12,519 nt of DNA from Candidatus Vogelbacteria bacterium (lineage in GTDB: Bacteria; Patescibacteria; Paceibacteria; UBA9973; UBA12445), in assembly GCA_016201425.1 (NCBI GenBank), contig JACQCW010000058.1, positions 1 to 12,519 of the forward strand, written 5' to 3'. The notes under the pieces are model-generated. The model ran no database searches. It had not been told where the DNA came from and worked only from the letters and a program-made list of their open reading frames with translations. The position numbers and the translations under genes were made by a program. Below, one piece after another: positions 6,344 through 12,519 of this stretch (position 1 is the first letter of the stretch; the number at the start of each line of letters is the position of its first letter).

Positions 6344-8446
6344 ATGGCGGATGAGAAAAATAAAGACATAACGTATTTTGCTGAGACGGATTTTCGAAGT
6401 AAAAATATACCTTTTGGTATTAAGGCTTTGGATCGCGCGAGGCACATATATGTAATCGGTAAGACGGGTATGGGTAAGTCGACTCTACTCGAGAATATGA
6501 CCGCGCAGGACATTGCTGTTGGCAACGGTGTCGGTTATATGGACCCTCACGGAAGTTCGGCCGAACTCTTTCTCGACTATATCCCGAAGGAGAGGATCGA
6601 GGACGTAATATATTTTGCTCCGTATGATCTCGACTTCCCAATTGCTTTTAATGTCATGGAGGATGTTGGCAAGGATCAGAGGCACCTGGTCGCCAACGGT
6701 CTCATGGCCGCATTCAAAAAGATTTGGCCGGATGTGTGGTCGGCAAGAATGGAATATATCTCCATGAACATCATCTTGGCTTTGCTTGAGTATCCTGGTT
6801 CAACTCTGCTCGGTGTCAACAGAATGCTTTCAGATAAGGCATATAGGAAGAAGGTCGTGGAGAACTGCACAGACCCTGTTGTGAAGTCATTCTGGGTTGA
6901 TGAATTTGCTAAGTACAGCGAAAAGTTGATGGTTGAAGCTAGCTCCTCTATTCAAAATAAGTTCGGACAGTTTGTTTCAAATCCATTGATTAGAAATATT
7001 GTTGGTCAACCTAAGTCGACATTTGATATTCGAGATGTAATGGATGGCAAAAAGATTCTTATAATGAACTTGTCAAAAGGGCGAATGGGAGAGTTGAATG
7101 CCAACTTGATCGGAGGCATGCTTATTACCAAAATTTATCTGGCTGCCATGTCTCGCGCCGGCGAAGATCCGATGTCGTTAAAAAAGTTGGCCCCGTTTTA
7201 TTTTTTCGTTGACGAGTTTCAATCTTTCGTTAACGATTCATTTAAAGATATTTTGTCTGAGGCGAGAAAGTATAAATTGTGTTTAACGTTGGCTCATCAA
7301 TATATTGAACAAGTGCCTGAGGAGGTGCGAGATGCGGTCTTTGGTAACGTCGGTACGACCATTGCTTTTAGAGTTGGGCCTCTTGACTCTGAAATGTTGG
7401 AGAAGGTTTTTGCTCCTAAATTTGTGGCTGAAGATCTTGTAAATCTTGGTTTTGCCCAGATATATTTGAGTTTGATGATAGACGGTGTTGGTTCGGCACC
7501 TTTTTCGGCTAAGACCTTGCCGCCACTCGCCAAGCCGGCGGTGTCGTATAGACAGCAGGTTATAGACTTTTCACGAAAGACTTACGCAAGGTCGCGCGCG
7601 GATGTTGAGGAAGAGATAAGGAAATGGCACGAAGCTCCGCCGGTTGACACTCTGGGTGGTGGTGCGTTAGCAGCATCTGGTGGCGATAAATTTTCGAAGC
7701 CTGCTTTTCCTAAGCCATCTGCGTTCGCCACTTCTGCTCCACAAGATCGATTTAGCTCTCCGTCTCCCGGACTTTCGTTTGGTCAGAAGCCACCACAGTC
7801 TGCCTATGTTAAACCATTTGCGAATAAGTTCTCTACACCTCCGGCAAGGTCAGTGCAACCTCAAGCATTTTCGAAACCAGCTTATTCTACTAATAAACCT
7901 CTTACCCCAGAAACCCGTTCTCAAGTGGCGAAAAGCCAAAATTTTTCAGAACAGTCCGCAGTAAAGCCACCTCAGCCTCAGGTAGCGTCTGTCCCGATGT
8001 CGGTAAACAACCAAAGACCGGCATCATTCGCGACACCTCAACCTGCGGCACCCAAAAGATTTGAGAATCAAGTTTTGAAGATAGAACAAGAGACCATCCA
8101 GCCAAAGATGTCTTTGAGTGACTTGTCGAGAGGTTCGAATGGTATGGTTGATAAAACAAAATCAACTGGCAAGAATATTGGAGACTTAAAAAATGCCATC
8201 GCACAGGCAATCAAAACGGGACAGACCGCTCCGAAGAAAATCGAGATCAAGGTTGACATAAAGCCAGAGATTGAAGATTTGTCATCAAGAGTTATAGATG
8301 ATCCTGCGCAAGATGCTATTAAAACACCAGTATCACCGCTACAACCACCTGTTGGGCAACAAACCAAAACTGCTGATGAGCAGGTTAAAGAGATTCCAGA
8401 GGATGTGTTAAGAAAGATTTTGGACACTGAAACCAATAAGGGGTAA
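6344..8446 (+). CDS. HerA/TraG/VirD4-family P-loop ATPase with disordered Pro-rich tail
   Basis: The 700-aa product has a RecA-like ATPase core of the type used as DNA pumps or coupling proteins in conjugation and type IV secretion. Visible motifs: Walker A GKTGMGKST (39-47), YMDPHGSSAE (65-74, typical of this family), a Walker B strand FYFFVDEFQSF (285-295, Asp290-Glu291), and LTLAHQYIEQV (314-324), the conserved Gln-containing motif after Walker B. The core ends near 430. Residues about 440-580 are low-complexity, rich in Pro, Ser, Ala, Phe and Gln, with repeated FSKPA(F/Y)-like units. A more ordered Lys/Glu helical end follows (about 588-700). There are no N-terminal membrane helices, unlike classical VirD4/TraD. 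No relaxase or other T4SS gene lies in the window, so DNA transfer, DNA uptake or chromosome handling are all possible. It has an ATG-proximal -10 box. The next gene starts 21 nt after its stop, suggesting co-transcription. Confidence 0.9.
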   Translation: MADEKNKDITYFAETDFRSKNIPFGIKALDRARHIYVIGKTGMGKSTLLENMTAQDIAVGNGVGYMDPHGSSAELFLDYIPKERIEDVIYFAPYDLDFPIAFNVMEDVGKDQRHLVANGLMAAFKKIWPDVWSARMEYISMNIILALLEYPGSTLLGVNRMLSDKAYRKKVVENCTDPVVKSFWVDEFAKYSEKLMVEASSSIQNKFGQFVSNPLIRNIVGQPKSTFDIRDVMDGKKILIMNLSKGRMGELNANLIGGMLITKIYLAAMSRAGEDPMSLKKLAPFYFFVDEFQSFVNDSFKDILSEARKYKLCLTLAHQYIEQVPEEVRDAVFGNVGTTIAFRVGPLDSEMLEKVFAPKFVAEDLVNLGFAQIYLSLMIDGVGSAPFSAKTLPPLAKPAVSYRQQVIDFSRKTYARSRADVEEEIRKWHEAPPVDTLGGGALAASGGDKFSKPAFPKPSAFATSAPQDRFSSPSPGLSFGQKPPQSAYVKPFANKFSTPPARSVQPQAFSKPAYSTNKPLTPETRSQVAKSQNFSEQSAVKPPQPQVASVPMSVNNQRPASFATPQPAAPKRFENQVLKIEQETIQPKMSLSDLSRGSNGMVDKTKSTGKNIGDLKNAIAQAIKTGQTAPKKIEIKVDIKPEIEDLSSRVIDDPAQDAIKTPVSPLQPPVGQQTKTADEQVKEIPEDVLRKILDTETNKG

Positions 8447-8467
8447 CCTGGGTTGTATTAACATTGC

Positions 8468-9427
8468 ATGCAGCCTACAACTATAAATAAAAAGACTGTT
8501 CTGGTGACTGGGGGAGCCGGTTTTCTTGGTTCAAATTTGTGTGAGAAGTTATTAGACAGAGGACATGAGATCATCTGTCTGGACAATTTTTTTACCGGTA
8601 ATAAGTCAAATATTTCTCATTTGTTAGGTCACAAGAATTTTGAATTAGTCCGACACGATGTGACCGTGCCCATCCAGATTGAAGTTGATGAGATTTATAA
8701 CTTGGCCTGCCCGGCATCGCCCGTTCATTACCAGTTTGATCCGGTACAAACAATTAGGACGTCTGTATTGGGTGCCATCAACATGCTTGATCTTGCTAAG
8801 CGTCTTAAGTGCCCAATTTTACAAGCATCTACCTCTGAAGTCTATGGAGATCCAGATGTCCATCCCCAAGTTGAACACTATTGGGGTAATGTGAATCCGA
8901 TTGGCCCGAGGGCGTGTTACGATGAGGGAAAACGTGCTGCCGAGACTATCTTTTTTGATCACTACCGACAATACGGTGTACCGATTCGAGTTGTTAGGAT
9001 TTTTAATACGTATGGTCCAAACATGTCTGCAAATGATGGGCGAGTGGTTTCTAATTTTATCGTTCAGGCACTTAGCGGTCAGGATATAACAATTTATGGA
9101 GATGGTTCTCAGACAAGATCATTTCAATACGTCGATGATCTAATCAGAGGAATAATTTTAATGATGGAAAATAGTAACGGTTTTATTGGCCCGGTAAATC
9201 TTGGCAACCCGGGGGAATTTACCATTAAGGAGCTAGCAGAAAAGGTTATAGAGATGACTGGCTCAAAAAGCAAGATAGTTTATAGGGATTTGCCAATAGA
9301 CGATCCGAGAAAAAGAAGACCTGATATAACTTTAGCAACATCTAAGTTAGACTGGGAGCCTGTAGTGAAGTTAGAACATGGCCTTGCAAAAACCATCGAG
9401 TTTTTTAAGAAGGCATTGGAGATTTAA
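8468..9427 (+). CDS. uxs: UDP-glucuronate decarboxylase (UDP-xylose synthase), extended SDR family
   Basis: Predicted to convert UDP-glucuronate to UDP-xylose by NAD+-dependent oxidation at C4, decarboxylation and re-reduction, in the cytoplasm, supplying xylose for glycans. The 319 aa begin with the Rossmann glycine motif TGGAGFLGS (14-22). The family's hallmark stretch follows: [13 protein letters not shown] (77-89), DPVQT (91-95), STSEVYGDP (121-129), [17 protein letters not shown] (132-148) and the catalytic YDEGK (Tyr151, Lys155). Next come RIFNTYGP and [13 protein letters not shown], then [16 protein letters not shown], which contacts the nucleotide sugar. This set separates UXS from dTDP-glucose dehydratases and GalE-type epimerases. 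Length is typical of soluble bacterial UXS. The matching UDP-glucose dehydrogenase is not in the window. It lies 21 nt after the ATPase and 5 nt before the GT4 gene, as in an operon. It has no Shine-Dalgarno; a poor TATTAA (8456-8461) is the only promoter-like element nearby. Confidence 0.93.
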   Translation: MQPTTINKKTVLVTGGAGFLGSNLCEKLLDRGHEIICLDNFFTGNKSNISHLLGHKNFELVRHDVTVPIQIEVDEIYNLACPASPVHYQFDPVQTIRTSVLGAINMLDLAKRLKCPILQASTSEVYGDPDVHPQVEHYWGNVNPIGPRACYDEGKRAAETIFFDHYRQYGVPIRVVRIFNTYGPNMSANDGRVVSNFIVQALSGQDITIYGDGSQTRSFQYVDDLIRGIILMMENSNGFIGPVNLGNPGEFTIKELAEKVIEMTGSKSKIVYRDLPIDDPRKRRPDITLATSKLDWEPVVKLEHGLAKTIEFFKKALEI

Positions 9428-9432
9428 CTTTC

Positions 9433-10515
9433 ATGAAAAAAGTTTTAATATACTCTTTCGCATATTATCCTCATGTGGGCGGCGCCGAAGTGGCGATCAA
9501 AGAAATCACAGACAGACTTACTGATTATCAGTTTGATCTTATTACCTACAACTTTGGAAATGAAAAGAAAGAAGAGAGGGTTGGGAATATAAATATTTAT
9601 AGAATTACTGCTCCAACAAAGTTTTTGTTTCCTAAATTATCTTTTTTAAAAGGGATTATTTTACACAGGAAAAACAGTTATGACGTGGTTTGGGCGATGA
9701 TGGCTAATACCGGATTCGCAGCTCTTGCGTTAAAGTTATTTTTCCCAGGAATCAAGTTTGTTTTAACTATACAAGAAGGTGATCCGGTATCAAGAATTAA
9801 GAGACGCGTTTGGTTTGTTTATCCCATATTTCAGATGGTGTTTAAACGAGCAGATATTGTAACGGCGCTTTCAAACTATTTGGCTGATTTCGCTCGATCG
9901 ATGGGTGCAAAGAAGGCTGAGGTTGTGCCAAATGGAGTTGACTTAAATAGGTTTGCAATTAAAGGTAGTGCCGGAACTATTGGTGATAAAAATAAGATTG
10001 TTTTAATATCGACCAGTCGACTTGTTAAAAAAAATGCAATAGGCGATATTATTAGATCACTAAAGTTTTTACCTGAGAACGTAGTTTTTAGATCTATTGG
10101 TTTGGGTATGGAGGAGGTGGCGCTTAAAAATTTAGTTGATGAGCTTGGGTTGGAAGATAGAGTAGAAATGTTGCCATTTGCCTATCACGATCAGATGGTA
10201 AATCAGTTAAGTGCTTCAGACATTTTTATCAGGCCGTCTCTTTCAGAGGGGCTCGGTATCTCTTTTCTTGAAGCCATGGCTGTTGGTCTGCCTATTATAG
10301 CCACCAATGTTGGCGGCATTCCAGACTTTTTGACCGATGGTAAAACTGGCCTATTTTGTGAAGTTAATAATCCAAAGAGTATAGCCGATAAGGTTATGCG
10401 ATTAATTAAAGAACCAGATCTTTACAAGTCTCTTTCACGCAATGGAAGAACGTTGGTCGAACAAAAATATAATTGGGATATGATCGCCTCCAAATTTAAC
10501 CAGCTTTTTATTTAG
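9433..10515 (+). CDS. GT4-family glycosyltransferase (GT-B fold)
   Basis: A 360-aa retaining glycosyltransferase that would move a sugar from a nucleotide donor to a lipid-linked or saccharide acceptor at the inner face of the membrane. Acceptor side: YYPHVGGAEVAI (11-22), the usual Gly-rich N-terminal loop. The hinge is marked by ALSNYLADF and VPNGVD (165-170). Donor side: STSRLVKKNAIGDII (193-207, the Arg/Lys pair that binds phosphate), then SLSEGLGISFLEAMAVGLPIIATNVGG with the EX7E pair Glu272/Glu280. There is no signal peptide, and the complete GT-B length is present. The gene starts 5 nt after the decarboxylase stop, so it is almost surely co-transcribed and perhaps translationally linked. 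This makes xylose transfer possible, but donor specificity cannot be read from sequence. Its 3' end overlaps the convergent minus-strand gene by 8 bp, and no terminator is visible. Confidence 0.92.
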   Translation: MKKVLIYSFAYYPHVGGAEVAIKEITDRLTDYQFDLITYNFGNEKKEERVGNINIYRITAPTKFLFPKLSFLKGIILHRKNSYDVVWAMMANTGFAALALKLFFPGIKFVLTIQEGDPVSRIKRRVWFVYPIFQMVFKRADIVTALSNYLADFARSMGAKKAEVVPNGVDLNRFAIKGSAGTIGDKNKIVLISTSRLVKKNAIGDIIRSLKFLPENVVFRSIGLGMEEVALKNLVDELGLEDRVEMLPFAYHDQMVNQLSASDIFIRPSLSEGLGISFLEAMAVGLPIIATNVGGIPDFLTDGKTGLFCEVNNPKSIADKVMRLIKEPDLYKSLSRNGRTLVEQKYNWDMIASKFNQLFI

Positions 10516-11092
10516 TCTTTACCTTTTTTTCCAATAAATTATGTTTCTTTTCGAGATAGTATTTTAAATAACCACTTTTGTCTAAATCTAAATTCGTAGA
10601 TAGCCAATCTAAAAAACCAGTATCTGAGTACCCTGACGCGTTAGACTTTTTACCGATAAAGTTATCTCCGGTCATGTGGTAATAACCGGCGTTACTTCCA
10701 ATATCGTAATTTTTTATTACGTGGTCTGCTTTGCCGACGTTTTCTTCTGTATCCAACACATCATTCGCCAGGTGTATAAGACATCTATTTTTTTCATTTG
10801 CATCTTTGATTTTTAGAGCGATCGCCTCGGCCTTACTTAAGTCCTTTGCGATTTCGTAGTATCTTTTGGACATCTGGAAGAGTGCATCATCTCTTATGGA
10901 CTCATCTTTGATCTTCATTAATCGTTCTTCAAGATGTTTTTTGTCCTCTGCGTTGCCTAGCTCAAATATCTCCCACGTTATAATACTGTGAGCAGCATCG
11001 ATATCGTTAAGCGCGTCGAATTTTTCTTTTAAAACTGTTAGCTGCTGATCTTCCTTTGGTTTTAGCATTTCTTGGCTCGTTCCATTTTTCAT
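10508..11092 (-). CDS. Small TPR-like helical repeat protein, 194 aa
   Basis: A soluble, highly charged protein without signal peptide or membrane helix. Residues 60-93 and 94-127 form two tandem 34-residue units. Both begin with KIKD, have Leu at the same place (DDALFQMS and NRCLIHLA), and share a later KA(E/D)xxI segment. A weaker unit may precede them at about 26-59. A 34-residue helix-turn-helix period is that of TPR repeats, which act as protein-protein docking scaffolds. The C-terminal part (about 128-194) is different, with a Gly/Asn/Tyr-rich patch and a basic helix (YLEKKHNLLEKKVKTK). No partner can be named. The gene lies between two glycosyltransferase genes but on the opposite strand, overlapping the upstream one by 8 bp at their 3' ends and sharing a 58-bp divergent promoter region with the GtrA fusion. 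Start ATG 11092 is the first codon of the frame and lies downstream of a TATAAT box. Confidence 0.82.
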   Translation of the reverse strand: MKNGTSQEMLKPKEDQQLTVLKEKFDALNDIDAAHSIITWEIFELGNAEDKKHLEERLMKIKDESIRDDALFQMSKRYYEIAKDLSKAEAIALKIKDANEKNRCLIHLANDVLDTEENVGKADHVIKNYDIGSNAGYYHMTGDNFIGKKSNASGYSDTGFLDWLSTNLDLDKSGYLKYYLEKKHNLLEKKVKTK

Positions 11093-11119
11093 TTGTTTTT
11101 AACTTATTTTAATGGTTTA

Positions 11120-11148
11120 ATTATACAGTTATTATCAAGTTATATCCA
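11120..11148 (-). promoter_or_regulatory. Promoter of the TPR-like gene
   Basis: On the minus strand, TGGATA (11148-11143, 4 of 6 to TTGACA), a 17-bp spacer and a perfect TATAAT (11125-11120) predict a start near 11113 and a leader of about 20 nt before ATG 11092. The leader has no Shine-Dalgarno. For the plus-strand gene at 11151 only a weak -10 candidate, TATATC (11141-11146), is seen in the same gap. Confidence 0.55.
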
Positions 11149-11150
11149 GA

Positions 11151-12519
11151 ATGCCGGGCAAAATTTATGGGAAAATTAGGAATGGGCTAAAGGGGTTATT
11201 CCCTGATTTTTTCGACAAGATTAATAAACATAAGCTTGTTGTTAAATATATTATAACTGGAGTTTCCACAGCGACTTTAGATTTTATATTTCTTTTTGCC
11301 TTTACAGAGTATGTTTTTAGGGGGCGCTATATTATCAGTGCTATTTTTGCATTTGGAATCTCATTAACCTTCGCCTTTTTTGTTCAAAAGTACTGGACTT
11401 TCGCTGACTACTCTCACGAAAATGTACACGGGCAACTTTTCAACTACTTTTTGACCGTAATTTTTATAATGTGTCTGAACCTGTTGTTGTTGTTTTTACT
11501 TGTAGAGTTTGTACATGTACATTACCTTCTTGCCCAACTTGTAGCGCTTTGCGTTACTGGAGTTGTGGGATTCGTGATAAACGTCCGGCATGTTTTCTAT
11601 AAGTCTTACTACCCAAAGGGTGTTGCGATCGCTGCGGGTATTTTCCCGCCTGATGTTGGTGGACCAGCTACATACATCTACCGACTTGTAAACGAAATTG
11701 CCAAGATTGAAGTTAGATCAACTGTTGTGACATATTCACGATTAAGACACGACACGATTGAGAATGGTTACGATGTTATACGAATTAATGCCCGATGGCC
11801 CCTGCTAGTTAGGGGTATAACATACTTGGTCTTTTTGTTTATTGCCGCAGTAAATTACCCTGTAATCTTTGCTCAAGACTTAACCTCGACAGGTCTCTTG
11901 GCCATGGTTGTTAAAAAATTTTTACCGCAGAAGAAACTTGTTATTCGCGTTGGCGGAGATTTGCTTTGGGAAAGAAAAGTTGAGGCTGGTAAAACAAAAT
12001 TATCGATCGCGGACTTTTATCGATCTGGTAGATACAAGAGAGACATCGTTTATAGAATAGGTCAAATGGTATTGAACTCTGCAGATCAAATTATTGTCCC
12101 GGCTCTATTTTTGAAAGATATTTATGTTAGATACTATAAAATTCCAGAAGAAAAAATTGATGTTATTAAGAATCCTTTGCCCGACATCAATCTTTGTGAA
12201 GTCGATGCGCCAAGCGAGTCCGTCCAGGGAGAAAAGACTATTCTTTTTGCTGGCCGATTTTTAAAACTCAAAAATGTTGATCGACTCATTAAGGCTTTTA
12301 TTGTAAATTACGATGCCATTAAGCCCGCTCGATTGGTTCTGATAGGTGAGGGGTCAGAAGAAAAGAATTACCGCGAGATTATAAGTAAGTGGCAACATTC
12401 TTCCCAAATTTCTATTTTACCGCCACTGTTGCAGCCTGAACTTTTTGGTTATATCCGCAAGGCCAACCTTTGTGTTTGCCCCTCTCTTTCTGAAGTAAAT
12501 CCAAATTTTATTCTTGAAT
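11151..12519 (+). CDS. GtrA-like membrane domain fused to a GT4 glycosyltransferase (3' truncated by window)
   Basis: The frame is open from ATG 11151 to the window edge: 456 residues seen and no stop. Residues about 28-150 are a GtrA-like domain of four hydrophobic helices (about 31-52, 61-79, 98-120, 127-146) with the typical VVKYIITGVSTATLDF opening and FFVQKYWTF. GtrA proteins are thought to pass polyprenyl-linked sugars across the membrane or help glycosylate on it. From about 156 a GT-B enzyme begins without a linker: IAAGIFPPDVGGPATYIYRL (160-179), RVGGDLLW (266-273), DVIKNPLP (337-344), the donor-site AGRFLKLKNVDRLI (367-380) and SLSEVNPNFILE (445-456). The EX7E pair Glu448/Glu456 is complete, and Glu456 is the last full codon in the window. 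Roughly 80-100 residues are probably missing. In the same pathway as the xylose synthase and GT4 enzyme upstream it would act on surface glycan assembly. Start choice is by the protein's fit; no Shine-Dalgarno is present. Confidence 0.88.
   Translation, partial: MPGKIYGKIRNGLKGLFPDFFDKINKHKLVVKYIITGVSTATLDFIFLFAFTEYVFRGRYIISAIFAFGISLTFAFFVQKYWTFADYSHENVHGQLFNYFLTVIFIMCLNLLLLFLLVEFVHVHYLLAQLVALCVTGVVGFVINVRHVFYKSYYPKGVAIAAGIFPPDVGGPATYIYRLVNEIAKIEVRSTVVTYSRLRHDTIENGYDVIRINARWPLLVRGITYLVFLFIAAVNYPVIFAQDLTSTGLLAMVVKKFLPQKKLVIRVGGDLLWERKVEAGKTKLSIADFYRSGRYKRDIVYRIGQMVLNSADQIIVPALFLKDIYVRYYKIPEEKIDVIKNPLPDINLCEVDAPSESVQGEKTILFAGRFLKLKNVDRLIKAFIVNYDAIKPARLVLIGEGSEEKNYREIISKWQHSSQISILPPLLQPELFGYIRKANLCVCPSLSEVNPNFILE

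Noticed and set aside
7680..7964. 94-codon plus-strand frame within the Pro-rich region of the ATPase gene, in a second frame
   Set aside because: Made open by the low-complexity codons of the real frame; no ribosome site and no homology pattern.
8068..8436. 122-codon minus-strand frame opposite the ATPase tail
   Set aside because: Antisense of the Lys/Glu-rich end of the ATPase, with a hydrophobic and Ser-rich composition typical of such shadows.
8454..8461. TATTAA-like box before the decarboxylase as its own leaderless promoter
   Set aside because: Only 4 of 6 matches and no -35 at usable spacing; transcription from the ATPase promoter across the 21-nt gap is simpler.

Overview
The window reads as a chromosomal segment of a Patescibacteria (CPR) bacterium, most likely of Parcubacteria type. 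This is inference, not a database result. It rests on a very short RsmI, a HerA/TraG-type ATPase with a disordered tail standing alone without other conjugation genes, a GtrA-glycosyltransferase fusion, a 58-aa two-helix membrane protein, several large or novel hypothetical proteins, close gene packing, and an almost complete lack of Shine-Dalgarno sequences. The genetic code looks standard: TGA is used as a stop and Trp codons are TGG.

Layout. Positions 1-95 hold the 3' end of an unidentified plus-strand gene. Positions 152-1260 form a self-contained transcription unit: a near-consensus promoter, a 323-aa protein with two membrane helices and a charged, probably coiled-coil tail, and a strong intrinsic terminator. 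Then come rsmI (1285-1968) and a small unlisted membrane protein (2086-2262). Convergent to these is a 4-kb minus-strand gene for a 1344-aa helical protein with a distinct C-terminal domain (2278-6312). From a shared 31-bp divergent promoter the plus strand continues with a likely three-gene operon: TraG/HerA-like ATPase (6344-8446), UDP-glucuronate decarboxylase (8468-9427) and a GT4 glycosyltransferase (9433-10515). A minus-strand gene for a small 34-residue-repeat (TPR-like) protein (10508-11092) overlaps the end of the operon by 8 bp. A divergent plus-strand GtrA-GT4 fusion (11151 onward) runs off the window.

How the genes fit together. The decarboxylase (UDP-xylose synthesis), the soluble GT4 enzyme and the GtrA-linked GT4 enzyme point to assembly of a surface polysaccharide or glycoconjugate. 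The ATPase directly upstream may share their transcript but is otherwise unrelated to glycan work. The two minus-strand proteins have no recognised function.

The most striking sequence-level signal is regulatory. Four genes have a -10 hexamer ending only 7-8 nt before the ATG and no Shine-Dalgarno, which fits leaderless mRNAs. Two of these, the 1344-aa protein and the ATPase, are fired from one perfect 15-bp inverted repeat containing both -10 boxes, with the two start codons placed exactly symmetrically around its central base. No stretch over 300 bases lacks a gene. I saw no tRNA, rRNA, CRISPR array, insertion sequence or phage gene.
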